A stretch of DNA of 52,475 nucleotides from Gammaproteobacteria bacterium (GTDB lineage Bacteria; Pseudomonadota; Gammaproteobacteria; Eutrophobiales; Eutrophobiaceae): assembly GCA_021773235.1 (NCBI GenBank), contig JAJFKL010000049.1, forward strand, positions 1-52,475. Reading direction: 5' to 3'. A program made the position numbers and the translations under genes. Shown here piece by piece: positions 38,106 through 46,154 of this stretch. Within the stretch, counting starts at the first letter, position 1, and every line of letters starts with the position of its first letter. The notes under the pieces are model-generated. The model did no database searches. It saw only the letters and a list, made by a program, of their open reading frames with translations, and was not told the DNA's origin.

Positions 38106-38735
38106 ATGGCTGAGAAAAAAGAACGTCCACTAACTTACATCATCACGCCGAAACTGCGCTGTATTTTTGTCAACGTAATCGCGCCTCTTCGGAAAAGTAA
38201 GATCGAGCCGGATGCGAAACCTGTTCCCGGTTTGCAGATCTTGATCCCTAAATCCGACGAAGCCTTGATTAAGAAAATAAAAACCTGCATGGCAGAAGCT
38301 CGGAAAGGGATGAACGACAAATGGGGAACTAAGAAGATTAAAGGTCTCAAGAACCCTCTTCGTGACGGCGATGAAGAATTTGGCGATTCAGAGCAAGCCG
38401 AGCTCTATAAAGGTATGATGTTCATGAACGTGAGCAATCGGTACGAGATGCCAACTGTCGTAAATCGAAAGAATGTCGTGATCACTGATCTCAACGACTT
38501 TAATTCCGGCGACTACGCACAGCTCGGGATGAACGCCTACGGATACGACAATAAAGGCAAAGGCATCACTTTCGGATTGAACAATGTTCGTGTTGTCGAA
38601 GAAGGTGATCGTGTTGGCGGAGGCTCGCCAAAAGCTGAAGACGACTTCGGAGATCCGTTGGATGGCGGAGTGGACGAGGAAGATGATGAGTTCGGTTCAG
38701 AAGACGAAGGCGACGAAGAAGATCCATTTGATTAA
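38106..38735 (+). CDS. DUF2815 single-strand DNA-binding protein
   Basis: The 209-residue protein matches DUF2815: LTYIITPKLRCIFVNVIAPLRK, ILIPKSDEALIKKIK, then LKNPLRDGDEE, YKGMMFMNVSNRYEMPTVVNR, DLNDFNSGDYAQLGMNAYGYD and ITFGLNNVRVVEEGDRVGGG. It ends in a long acidic tail (about residues 178-209, DEEDDEFGSEDEGDEEDPFD), typical of SSBs that recruit partners. It lies between the DUF2800 nuclease and the DNA polymerase. AAGGAG precedes the ATG. Confidence 0.82.
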   Translation: MAEKKERPLTYIITPKLRCIFVNVIAPLRKSKIEPDAKPVPGLQILIPKSDEALIKKIKTCMAEARKGMNDKWGTKKIKGLKNPLRDGDEEFGDSEQAELYKGMMFMNVSNRYEMPTVVNRKNVVITDLNDFNSGDYAQLGMNAYGYDNKGKGITFGLNNVRVVEEGDRVGGGSPKAEDDFGDPLDGGVDEEDDEFGSEDEGDEEDPFD

Positions 38736-38742
38736 CGTTGAG

Positions 38743-38765
38743 AGGGGCTTCGGCCCCTTTCTTTT
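38743..38765 (+). terminator. Terminator with UUCG tetraloop
   Basis: AGGGGC (38743-38748), TTCG loop and GCCCCT (38753-38758) make a compact, very stable hairpin, followed by TTCTTTTC. It lies between the SSB-like gene and the polymerase, likely lowering polymerase expression relative to SSB. Confidence 0.85.
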
Positions 38766-38779
38766 CAGGAAAGGATTTA

Positions 38780-40840
38780 ATGAGCAACATCGTCCATATC
38801 TCAAAAGACTATGAGACTTATTCTGAAGTCAATCTTCTCGAAGCTGGAGCTTATAAGTATGCAAGGCATCCATCGACTGAAGTTATCTTCATGGCGCACA
38901 AGATCCTCGGATCAGACATAAGGCCGGATCTTTGGACACCTGACCAACCTCTCCCCGACTGCTTGAAGAGCCCTTATAAATATCATTTTCACGCATGGAA
39001 TTCTATGTTCGAGTTCCTGATCATGAAATACGTGTTGAAGATAGACCCTCCTCCGTTCTCTCAGTGGACGGATACGATGATATTAGCCGCTAACCTGTCT
39101 CTTCCTCTAGCTCTGGCAAAGTGCGCCCCTGCGGTAGGTTTACCGGCCGACAAGCAAAAACTGAAAGAGGGAAGAGCTTTAATGAGTCTTCTCTCAAGCC
39201 CTCAAGAGAAAGTTTTCAGCGACACAAAAAAAGAATCCGCTTTTGAAAAGAAGATCGCTTTCAAACGAGACAACGTGATCGAAATCTTGGAGGAAGGAAA
39301 AACCTACCTAAAATACCGTGTTCGAGATCCAGAAAAATTGAGACAGTATGGCGAATACTGTATTCAGGATGTCGTGACTGAAGAAGCTGTTGGAAAGATC
39401 TGCGGGCCTCTGTCTCCGAAAGAGCGAGAGCTTTGGGAACTGGATCAGAAAATTAATTTAAGAGGTGTTCGGTTTGACGTTCCTAAAGTAAAAGTCGCTA
39501 TGAAGATGAGAAACGAAAGAGTGGATCAACTTCATAACGAGCTGTACGACATCACAGGCGGTTTGATAGATGCCGCAACGAAGACTCAACAGATGAAATC
39601 TTTCATCCAAGACGAGTACGACTACTCGCTCCCAGACTTCAGTGCCCCTTCTCTGTTAGAAGCTCAGGAAGATCCAGATATCCCAGACGTTGTTAACAGG
39701 CTGATCACCATTAGGCAACAAGCCGGTAAATCCAGTTTACAAAAATTCGACTCAATAATAAAAACCGCATGGCGCAGTGATCACAGAGTCCGAGGACTTC
39801 TACAGTTCTTAGGCACTACTACAGGAAGATGGAGTGGCCGATTGGTTCAGCCTCACAATTTCCCAAGACCTCTTTTCTCAGACACTGATTCCTGTATAGA
39901 TATTTTCGATGATGGTTTAGATACGATAGAGACGTTCTACGGCGATCCAATGGTCGCTTTACTCTCTTGTCTGAGAGGAATGATCATACCCAACCCCGGC
40001 AACGAGCTCTTTGTCTGCGACTTCTCGTCTATTGAAGCGAGAGTCTTCGCGTGGTTAGCGGGGATGGAGGACGTTTTAGAAGTATTCAGGACTCACGGAA
40101 AAATTTACGAAGCAACGGCAGCAGGTATTTACAAAAAATCAATAGAAGACATCACACCCGATGAAAGATTCATTGGTAAAGTTGCTTCACTGTCTGTTCA
40201 GTATCAAGGATCTTTTAGAGCGTTGATGAAGATGGCTAAACAGTACGGAAAGAAACTTGATAAAGTTTTTGCCGCAGGAATCGTAAGAGATTGGAGATTA
40301 GCGAATCCTAAAGCAAAAATATTTTGGGACTCTCTTAACGAAAAATGTACTTGGGCCATAGACAATCCAGGAAAGATTGCACAGTTAGGAGTTTTAAGAT
40401 TTTTAAAACGAAAAGATTTTCTCTACATAAGACTTCCTTCGGGAAGAAAGCTCGCTTATCCAAGAGCTCTTCTCAAATGGGGGAAAGTCTCTCACGAAGA
40501 TGAATATGGCGAATGGAAAACTTTTAACACCAGACAGATCCGTTTTATGGGTTTGGATAAAAATAGTAACTGGGGTAGGCAAGCTACATACGGCGGAAGC
40601 ATTGCCGAGAATGTTACCAGTGGGATTGCAAGAGATCTCTTAGCGGCGGCAATGGTCCGGGTAGAGAAGAAGAGGTATCCGGTTATCTGTACTATTCATG
40701 ACGAAATTATTTCAGAAAGAAAAATAGGTCGAGGGTCTATTGAAGAATTTAATCAGCAAATGTGTATTCTTCCAAAGTGGGCAGCAGGTATACCAGTTGG
40801 AGGAGACGGGTTTGTTTCACAGAGATGGAGGAAGAGTTAA
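38780..40840 (+). CDS. Family A DNA polymerase
   Basis: The 686-residue enzyme begins with the exonuclease DxE (KDYETYSE, Asp10 and Glu12). The polymerase motif A is CDFSSIEARVFAWLAG (Asp414). Motif B holds KVASLSVQYQG, and motif C is TIHDEI (His640, Asp641). All catalytic acids are in place, so it should be active in replication with proof-reading. GGAAAGG precedes the ATG. It is the hub of the replication module with DUF2800 and DUF2815. Confidence 0.95.
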   Translation: MSNIVHISKDYETYSEVNLLEAGAYKYARHPSTEVIFMAHKILGSDIRPDLWTPDQPLPDCLKSPYKYHFHAWNSMFEFLIMKYVLKIDPPPFSQWTDTMILAANLSLPLALAKCAPAVGLPADKQKLKEGRALMSLLSSPQEKVFSDTKKESAFEKKIAFKRDNVIEILEEGKTYLKYRVRDPEKLRQYGEYCIQDVVTEEAVGKICGPLSPKERELWELDQKINLRGVRFDVPKVKVAMKMRNERVDQLHNELYDITGGLIDAATKTQQMKSFIQDEYDYSLPDFSAPSLLEAQEDPDIPDVVNRLITIRQQAGKSSLQKFDSIIKTAWRSDHRVRGLLQFLGTTTGRWSGRLVQPHNFPRPLFSDTDSCIDIFDDGLDTIETFYGDPMVALLSCLRGMIIPNPGNELFVCDFSSIEARVFAWLAGMEDVLEVFRTHGKIYEATAAGIYKKSIEDITPDERFIGKVASLSVQYQGSFRALMKMAKQYGKKLDKVFAAGIVRDWRLANPKAKIFWDSLNEKCTWAIDNPGKIAQLGVLRFLKRKDFLYIRLPSGRKLAYPRALLKWGKVSHEDEYGEWKTFNTRQIRFMGLDKNSNWGRQATYGGSIAENVTSGIARDLLAAAMVRVEKKRYPVICTIHDEIISERKIGRGSIEEFNQQMCILPKWAAGIPVGGDGFVSQRWRKS

Positions 40841-41232
40841 TGAAAATTATTCGCGTAGACAATTTTGACGGAGAAGGTCCGGGACGTGATCCCAATTTGA
40901 TAGCGGAAAACGTATCAAAGGCTAACGGGGATCGCATTGCCAGCCTATTAAATAAGGCCGAGCTCGACACTTCTGAAGACTACTATCAGGTAGTTGAGGA
41001 CGATTACGTTTTAACTGTATGGAAGTCGTTTTACACAACGAGTATCATGGACACTGAGAAGATAGAGAAAGAAACTTTCGACGGGTTGTTCATAGCGATG
41101 AACAGAAGAAAAGCTCAAGACGGTTTTAAAGAATTGAGGAACTTAACTTTTAACCATCAGTGGTGCAGGTTCCCTACGGGCGAAGGATCTTATTCGGCGT
41201 GGGCGGTGACACTTTCTGCGGAGATGCGCTGA
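40840..41232 (+). CDS. Hypothetical protein, 130 aa
   Basis: The start overlaps the polymerase stop (TAATG), and the stop overlaps the next start (TGATG), so the three genes are coupled. Landmarks are DNFDGEGPGRDPNLIAENV, VVEDDYVLTVWKSFYT and a cysteine near the C-terminus (HQWCRFPTGEG). I do not recognise a family. It is presumably part of replication. Confidence 0.65.
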   Translation: MKIIRVDNFDGEGPGRDPNLIAENVSKANGDRIASLLNKAELDTSEDYYQVVEDDYVLTVWKSFYTTSIMDTEKIEKETFDGLFIAMNRRKAQDGFKELRNLTFNHQWCRFPTGEGSYSAWAVTLSAEMR

Positions 41233-41543
41233 TGCCTACTGAACGCCCTCAGTCCTTCTATAAAGAAGATGACCCTCTTGAGAAGGTGATTGAAGCTAAA
41301 GTAAAAAAGAGAGCTAGAGATAACGGCTGGCTCACTTACAAATGGGTCTCTCCGAATAACCGAGGAGTGTTAGATGACATCATGATCAATCCGGAGACAG
41401 AGGAGGTCTGGTTTGTCGAGTTCAAGAGGAAAGGTAAGACATGGACCGCGAAGCAAGCAGATGTTCGAGACGACTTAATTGCCGCAGGGCAGAAAACAAA
41501 ACTGATCGATAGCATTGAAGAAGGGTATAAGTTCTTCAAATAG
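41232..41543 (+). CDS. VRR-NUC domain nuclease
   Basis: The 103-residue protein is a minimal VRR-NUC: GVLDDIMI supplies the Asp, VWFVEFKRKGKTWTAKQ holds ExK and the downstream Gln. The fold acts as a Holliday-junction or flap nuclease in other systems. It directly follows the polymerase gene group. Stand-alone phage VRR-NUC proteins commonly sit beside SNF2-like helicases, as here. Confidence 0.88.
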   Translation: MPTERPQSFYKEDDPLEKVIEAKVKKRARDNGWLTYKWVSPNNRGVLDDIMINPETEEVWFVEFKRKGKTWTAKQADVRDDLIAAGQKTKLIDSIEEGYKFFK

Positions 41544-41570
41544 AAAGGAAGTATTTTATGAAAGGACAGA

Positions 41571-42956
41571 ATGGACAGAACAAATTTCCATAGATATCAA
41601 AACAGAGCAGTAAACTTCGCTCTTCGCAGACCTTACTGCGCTCTCTGGATGGACATGGGGCTCGGTAAGAGTGTCGTGGCTTTGACAGTTATTAAAAGGT
41701 TGTTTGAAGTCATCGAGTCTCGGAAGACTTTGATCGTAGCTCCTAAACGAGTTGCTTATAACACTTGGCCTAACGAAATCAAAAAATGGGATCATCTCAA
41801 AGATCTCGATTTCCAAGTGATCAAATCTTTATCTAATAAAGATAGAGAGGTGACTCGATGGAACGCAGACGTTCACATCATCAATCGAGAAATAATTCCT
41901 TGGTGGGTTGACACTTGGTTAGAAGATGGTGAGTGGCCTTACGATACCGTTATCTTGGATGAGTCCAGCGGGTTCAAAGATCCTAAAGGCAAGTGGTTTA
42001 AAAAATTAAAATCGGTTCGTTACAAAATGGATAGAGTGATCCAGTTGACAGGTACTCCTATCAGCACAAGTCTTCTCGGAGTGTGGGCTCAAGCTTACTT
42101 ATTGGATCAAGGTCGAAGACTCGGGCCGACGTTTAACTATTTTAGACAAAGGTACTTCCGCCCTATTGATAGAGAAGAGCGGCTTTGGGTTCCTAAGCAA
42201 GCAGCTAAAACAAAAATCTACAAATTGCTTTCTGATCTCTGTCTCACTATGAAAGACACAGACTACCTTGAGTTGCCGGGGCAGTACCCTCCGAATATAT
42301 TAACTGTTGACATTAGCTCAAAATTAAGAGATAAGTATCGCGAACTTGAACGGGAATTCTTGTTCTACATGGATGAAACTAAAATTAAGGTTAACTTCGC
42401 TGCCGAATGCCGCATGAAACTTATGCAGTTCTGCAACGGAGCTATCTACACCGATAAGTCTAAAGCGGCAGACCGACCTTGGAAAGAGATCCACAATGAG
42501 AAGTTGGACGCTCTTGAAGAAGTGCTCGATGGCGCAGTAGGCAACCAAGTCTTGATCGGCTATAAATTTAAATCGGATGCTGTTCGTATGAAGAAACGAT
42601 TCAAAGATAAGATTGAGATCTTTAACTCAGACGATTCGACAATTGAGAAAAGATGGAACGAAGGAAAAGTTGGCAACCTTGCGGCACATCCTCAACAGAT
42701 GGGTTTCGGTGTTGACGGTTTCCAGTTTGGAGGCTTCCATATCTGTTGGTTTGGTCTTCCGGATTCTCTGGAGCTTTACCAACAGTTCAATAAAAGAATT
42801 ATAAATCGGCAAGGACAATCAAGAAAAGCATTTCAGCATATCATCCTTTTGAACGACTCAGTGGATACGGTAATAGCGAGAAACTTAAAGAGTCACGGGT
42901 TTAGTCAACTGGAACTTATGAATTGGATGAAAGAAGACATCAAGGAGAGGAGATAG
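41571..42956 (+). CDS. SNF2-like superfamily 2 helicase
   Basis: The 461-residue protein shows helicase motifs I (WMDMGLGKS, near residue 30), Ia (LIVAPKRVAYNTW), II (VILDESSGF, a DExx box), III (QLTGTPIS) and VI (YQQFNKRIINRQGQS). This is the short phage SNF2-like type. It likely remodels or unwinds DNA during replication with VRR-NUC. The ATG at 41571 has AAAGGA 4-5 bases upstream; a frame from 41558 closes after 11 codons. Confidence 0.92.
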   Translation: MDRTNFHRYQNRAVNFALRRPYCALWMDMGLGKSVVALTVIKRLFEVIESRKTLIVAPKRVAYNTWPNEIKKWDHLKDLDFQVIKSLSNKDREVTRWNADVHIINREIIPWWVDTWLEDGEWPYDTVILDESSGFKDPKGKWFKKLKSVRYKMDRVIQLTGTPISTSLLGVWAQAYLLDQGRRLGPTFNYFRQRYFRPIDREERLWVPKQAAKTKIYKLLSDLCLTMKDTDYLELPGQYPPNILTVDISSKLRDKYRELEREFLFYMDETKIKVNFAAECRMKLMQFCNGAIYTDKSKAADRPWKEIHNEKLDALEEVLDGAVGNQVLIGYKFKSDAVRMKKRFKDKIEIFNSDDSTIEKRWNEGKVGNLAAHPQQMGFGVDGFQFGGFHICWFGLPDSLELYQQFNKRIINRQGQSRKAFQHIILLNDSVDTVIARNLKSHGFSQLELMNWMKEDIKERR

Positions 42957-42957
42957 T

Positions 42958-43035
42958 ATGGAAATAGATCCGGAAGTTCTCGACGAGAAAACAGACGATC
43001 TCAGGTTAGAGATTGTCAAGGAGTCTTTGAAATGA
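42958..43035 (+). CDS. Small acidic peptide, 25 aa
   Basis: AAGGAGAGG lies inside the 3' end of the helicase gene and the ATG starts one base after its stop. The 25-residue product is acidic (EIDPEVLDEKTDDLRLEIVKE). Its stop overlaps the next start (ATGA). The tight coupling on both sides supports translation. The role may be only to couple the next gene. Confidence 0.55.
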   Translation: MEIDPEVLDEKTDDLRLEIVKESLK

Positions 43036-43292
43036 AACCTTATCAACACCATGAAAACGTTTTTCAAAAACAAAGTTTGCAGATGTTGAGAAACGAAGCT
43101 ATTAAAGAAATTGAGCAAGAAGAAAAGAAGCTTCAGCGGGACAAACTGAAAGAAGAAAGGGAGGTGTTTGTAAAACGAGCAAGAGAAAAAGTTAAGCAAA
43201 ATCGTATCAGAGCTAGAAAGATTGAAAAGTTTTTTACTTACGCTACAGGGATGATAGTTTTTATCTGTGTAGCATTTCTTATTTTTAGATAA
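43032..43292 (+). CDS. Coiled-coil membrane protein, 86 aa
   Basis: A charged helix (NEAIKEIEQEEKKLQRDKLKEEREVFVKRAREKVKQNRIRARKIEK) leads into one C-terminal span (FTYATGMIVFICVAFLIFR). It is tail-anchored with the coiled coil in the cytoplasm. It could link replication proteins to the membrane, or be a lysis-regulating protein; both are guesses. No family is recognised. Confidence 0.6.
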   Translation: MKPYQHHENVFQKQSLQMLRNEAIKEIEQEEKKLQRDKLKEEREVFVKRAREKVKQNRIRARKIEKFFTYATGMIVFICVAFLIFR

Positions 43293-43303
43293 AGGAGAAA
43301 ATC

Positions 43304-43489
43304 ATGGCATTAATCAACATTAAAGACCTAGACGCAGAAGTTAATAAAGAGATTCGAGAAGAAGAAATGAAAGAGGCGAAGCGGTTGATTAAAGAAAAAC
43401 GTAAACAGATCTCAGTCGCTGAAAAAGTTGTACGTCAATTAAAACTTGAAGAAGAAGATATAATAGCTCGAATCTCGAAAGGAGTGTAG
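43304..43489 (+). CDS. Small coiled-coil protein, 61 aa
   Basis: AAGGAGAAA precedes the ATG. Nearly the whole chain is a charged helix (DAEVNKEIREEEMKEAKRLIKEKRKQISVAEKVVRQLKLEEEDII). It likely dimerises with itself or with the coiled-coil protein just upstream. It ends one base before the GTG start of the next gene, which has its ribosome site inside this frame. Confidence 0.6.
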   Translation: MALINIKDLDAEVNKEIREEEMKEAKRLIKEKRKQISVAEKVVRQLKLEEEDIIARISKGV

Positions 43490-43490
43490 C

Positions 43491-44147
43491 GTGGCTAGTT
43501 GGAAAGGGGACGGACCTATGCCGGGAATGAACGCCTTTCGGGACAGTCCGTTTTATGGACAAGGCGGGTATTTTCGCAGACCAGTGAAAGTTCATTTCCT
43601 GGGTTGGTCGAGCGACACGTACCGGCTTCAGCACAACGGATGGCAGGTATCGGCTCATCAAGACTTCCAGCATCAAGCGTTGCAGATAGCTCTACACCAT
43701 CCGGAGTCTGGTCTGTACGGCCTCTCCGAGTACGTGGAAATAGATTTCATGAGCGCGACGCAACAGATGGACTATCTGGATCATATAACTTTGAACATTA
43801 CTGCGATTACGACCAAGATGATCGTGCGCCACGAAGTCTATTCCATGCCTGAAACAATGCACAGACAGTTCTCACCTGTCGATTGCACTCCCGGCTACGT
43901 ATATTTTAAAAATTCAAACATAGAAGATCTGATCCCTTTCCGGCCTCTGCCGAAATTTGACAACGAGTTAATCGTCAAACCAGATTCCGTTCCTGAGCTT
44001 CTCGACAAGATTTTAGTTTTGCAAGATGGCAAGATGAAAGACCTTATTGAGAAACAAAGGGAGCGAGAGTCCAGGGGAGAGGTTGAGAACATTCTTCAAG
44101 GTAAAAAGATTAGTAACCACTGCAACATTATTTCAATAGCAAGCTAA
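43491..44147 (+). CDS. Hypothetical protein, 218 aa
   Basis: A GTG start has AAGGAG about 7 bases upstream. The protein has a distinctive YRLQHNGWQVSAHQDFQHQALQIALHHPESGLYGLSEYVEID segment (histidine rich), then a strand region (ITLNITAITTKMIVRHEVYSMPET). The C-terminus is charged. I do not recognise the family. The many histidines might bind metal, which would make it a candidate for the missing lysis enzyme, but no catalytic signature is seen. Confidence 0.6.
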   Translation: MASWKGDGPMPGMNAFRDSPFYGQGGYFRRPVKVHFLGWSSDTYRLQHNGWQVSAHQDFQHQALQIALHHPESGLYGLSEYVEIDFMSATQQMDYLDHITLNITAITTKMIVRHEVYSMPETMHRQFSPVDCTPGYVYFKNSNIEDLIPFRPLPKFDNELIVKPDSVPELLDKILVLQDGKMKDLIEKQRERESRGEVENILQGKKISNHCNIISIAS

Positions 44148-44160
44148 CTGAGAGATTCTA

Positions 44161-44634
44161 ATGCCCAACATAACTTTAGTTCGTACAAGCTACACCGATA
44201 AAGGAACTTCCGGACAACTTATCAATTCTTCTGGCTATCCAATCTGTCTCACTCTGGAGCTACCCTGGAGAAACAATGAAGCTTTCGTTTCTTGCATTCC
44301 TTGCGGCAACTACACTCTAAAAAGAGATATCCGCCACAAAGGAAAGAAGAGCGAATGCACTGTATGGGAGTTTCAGGACGTGCCGGATGATCGTGATCAA
44401 TGCCAACTGCATATCGCCAACAGGACTTCACAGCTTCAAGGGTGTATCGCACCAGTGACAAATTTGGGAATGCTTGGTTTGGAGTATTTCGGAGTTTCTT
44501 CAAGAGACGCTTTCAAAGCTTTCATGAAAGAGACTTTTGATTTGGTAGAACTGAACATGCTAATCACTAATCAAGGTCTCAATCCCTCTTACGGAAATTT
44601 TTATAAACAACATAAGGAGAAATGGAATGCCTAA
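44161..44634 (+). CDS. DUF5675 family protein (L,D-transpeptidase-like fold)
   Basis: The 157-residue chain has DUF5675 landmarks: GTSGQLINSSGYPICLTLELPWRNN (about 17-41), CIPCGNYTLKRD, QLHIANRTSQLQGCIAPVTNLG (the LHxGN-like block) and a final DAFKAFMKET. Family members are small phage or prophage proteins related in fold to L,D-transpeptidases, but activity is not shown. Its location among replication genes is unexplained. It might modify cell wall or act elsewhere. Confidence 0.75.
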   Translation: MPNITLVRTSYTDKGTSGQLINSSGYPICLTLELPWRNNEAFVSCIPCGNYTLKRDIRHKGKKSECTVWEFQDVPDDRDQCQLHIANRTSQLQGCIAPVTNLGMLGLEYFGVSSRDAFKAFMKETFDLVELNMLITNQGLNPSYGNFYKQHKEKWNA

Positions 44635-44866
44635 CATTAAAAAAGACGAGCAGGAGCAGTTGAGCAGAACCATAACCTACCATTTGGATGTTCTTCAAGA
44701 CTGTCTGGCTAAACACAATCTCTTAGCGTTAGATGCTAATCCGTTTTCGGTTGCTAGTGCTCTGTCAAACATTCAACAGCTTCGAGAATGCGAGAAGAGT
44801 TTGTTCATCGAACCTTCTATAGAAGGAGGTAAAAAAGACGATGATCAACCAAGCGAGAAAGGCTAA
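44627..44866 (+). CDS. Hypothetical protein, 79 aa
   Basis: AAGGAGA precedes the ATG, which overlaps the previous stop. The product is a helical, mildly acidic protein (EQLSRTITYHLDVLQDCLAKHNLLALDANPFSVASALSNIQQ). The last 26 bases overlap the next gene. A YLK-like paired-helix fold is possible, but no family is recognised. Confidence 0.6.
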   Translation: MPNIKKDEQEQLSRTITYHLDVLQDCLAKHNLLALDANPFSVASALSNIQQLRECEKSLFIEPSIEGGKKDDDQPSEKG

Positions 44867-45332
44867 GAGAGAAAAAATTAAAATCGAGCAACGACTCTCG
44901 GATCAGCAGAAAGAGGAAGAGTACGGAAAAGCTGTTCAACGAGCCATGTTCTATAAACAGCGCAACGATCTTCTGGTTCAGTATCTTCGCTTTGGTCATG
45001 CTCCTGCTTTGCGTCATGAGATCTTGCGAGACCTTATTCTGTTCATGTTCCGAAGACTCCGAATGGGGGATATGTCGATCATCAACCAAATTGATCCTGA
45101 TCCTCTTCAGAATAAATTCTTCTATGACAATTACACTATCTACGAGCATTCGTGTAGAAGAATTTTTTGGGAACTGTTTTGCGCTCTGAAAGACGTAGAC
45201 CTATATCCTTTGATCAGATCTATGTGTGAGCACGAGGCCCTGCTAACGAGAGACGGCTACATTATGTCTCTGGAAAAACAAGTGGCAGAGATGGAGCAGA
45301 AGCTAGAGGATAAGTCGAATGATCAGCCCTAA
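44841..45332 (+). CDS. Hypothetical helical protein, 163 aa
   Basis: A perfect AAGGAGGT lies inside the previous gene. The protein starts basic and helical (NQARKAKREKIKIEQRLSDQQKEEEYGKAV), has a hydrophobic middle (HEILRDLILFMFRRLRMG), and ends in a coiled coil (MSLEKQVAEMEQKLEDKSN). No catalytic motif is seen. It probably works with neighbouring coiled-coil proteins. I cannot name it. Confidence 0.6.
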   Translation: MINQARKAKREKIKIEQRLSDQQKEEEYGKAVQRAMFYKQRNDLLVQYLRFGHAPALRHEILRDLILFMFRRLRMGDMSIINQIDPDPLQNKFFYDNYTIYEHSCRRIFWELFCALKDVDLYPLIRSMCEHEALLTRDGYIMSLEKQVAEMEQKLEDKSNDQP

Positions 45333-45483
45333 CTTCTCAATCGACGATGAATTAAGAAACGACCTGCTCACCTTAAAGCCTCAGATGTTTAAGTTTGTAC
45401 CTGCTCCTGGGTTTTACGAGAGCACTTTACCAGACAGATGGGAGAAGCTTTATTCAGAGATAGGGGAGTTATCAGGTCTTTAA
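45319..45483 (+). CDS. Hypothetical protein, 54 aa
   Basis: The frame starts 14 bases before the end of the previous gene. It encodes NFSIDDELRNDLLTLKPQMFKFVPAPGFYESTLPDRWEKLYSEIGELSGL, which looks like a compact globular peptide with a helix at each end. Upstream is only a GAGGA. The next gene follows at 45509. It is credible because it fills an otherwise 180-base gap exactly. Confidence 0.55.
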   Translation: MISPNFSIDDELRNDLLTLKPQMFKFVPAPGFYESTLPDRWEKLYSEIGELSGL

Positions 45484-45508
45484 AAAAACTATCTAAAGGA
45501 GAAATACT

Positions 45509-45739
45509 ATGATGAATAAAAAACTTATTATCCGAATTAATGAGAATCTGGAATATCAAAACACGGCTCTAAAAGATCAGGTCAGAGATCTCCGCAGGGT
45601 CAATAAAGAAAAACAAAAACACATTAAAGGGTTGGAGACTCGTAACGCCCAACTGAGTAGCATTTTGAAAGCCGATATAAGAGAGCTGAAACAGCGGCAA
45701 TTTGACGAAAGCGTCGTGCAGGAGGTGATGCATGACTAG
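45509..45739 (+). CDS. Small coiled-coil protein, 76 aa
   Basis: The start is ATG at 45509, or the ATG three bases later, after AAAGGAGA. The chain is a near-continuous coiled coil (ENLEYQNTALKDQVRDLRRVNKEKQKHIKGLETRNAQLSSILKADIRELKQRQ). It resembles small leucine-zipper phage proteins. Its end holds the ribosome site and start of the next gene, so the two are coupled. Function unknown. Confidence 0.6.
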   Translation: MMNKKLIIRINENLEYQNTALKDQVRDLRRVNKEKQKHIKGLETRNAQLSSILKADIRELKQRQFDESVVQEVMHD

Positions 45740-46154
45740 GACAGAACTTAGAGAACTTTTACAAGACGCAAACTCTTCCAATCACCTAAATCCGAGAAAC
45801 CTGAGAAAATTCTTAGATGAGATTATCAAACATGTCACAGACCGCTCGGAAATAGATAGTCTGCAACGTGAAATCACAGATTTTAAACTCAGTCAATCTA
45901 TACGCAATAGAGACGTGGCCGAGAGATTGATGATTCGGCAAAGTCTTCCTCATCGAAAAATTTTGGGGATCGACTCGTTTCATTTTAGAAAAGGGTCCGA
46001 TAACGTCAACCAAGATAGCCGAAAAGGACCGAAAGACAGAAGATCTTGCGAAGGCAGGCAGAACAGAAAAGTTTACGACAACAGTTTAAAACTGATACGG
46101 TCGGTCAGGTCAATTCAACAAACCGAAACACCCCTTGAAGACAGGAGAAAATAG
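45732..46154 (+). CDS. Hypothetical protein, 140 aa
   Basis: A perfect GGAGGT precedes the ATG. The first half is helical (TELRELLQDANSSNHLNPRNLRKFLDEIIKHVTDRSEIDSLQREITDFKLSQSIRNRDVAERLMI). The second half is basic (RKGPKDRRSCEGRQNRKVYDNSLKLIRSVRS). It might bind nucleic acid near the primase, to which it is coupled by a TAGTG overlap. No family is recognised. Confidence 0.6.
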   Translation: MTRTELRELLQDANSSNHLNPRNLRKFLDEIIKHVTDRSEIDSLQREITDFKLSQSIRNRDVAERLMIRQSLPHRKILGIDSFHFRKGSDNVNQDSRKGPKDRRSCEGRQNRKVYDNSLKLIRSVRSIQQTETPLEDRRK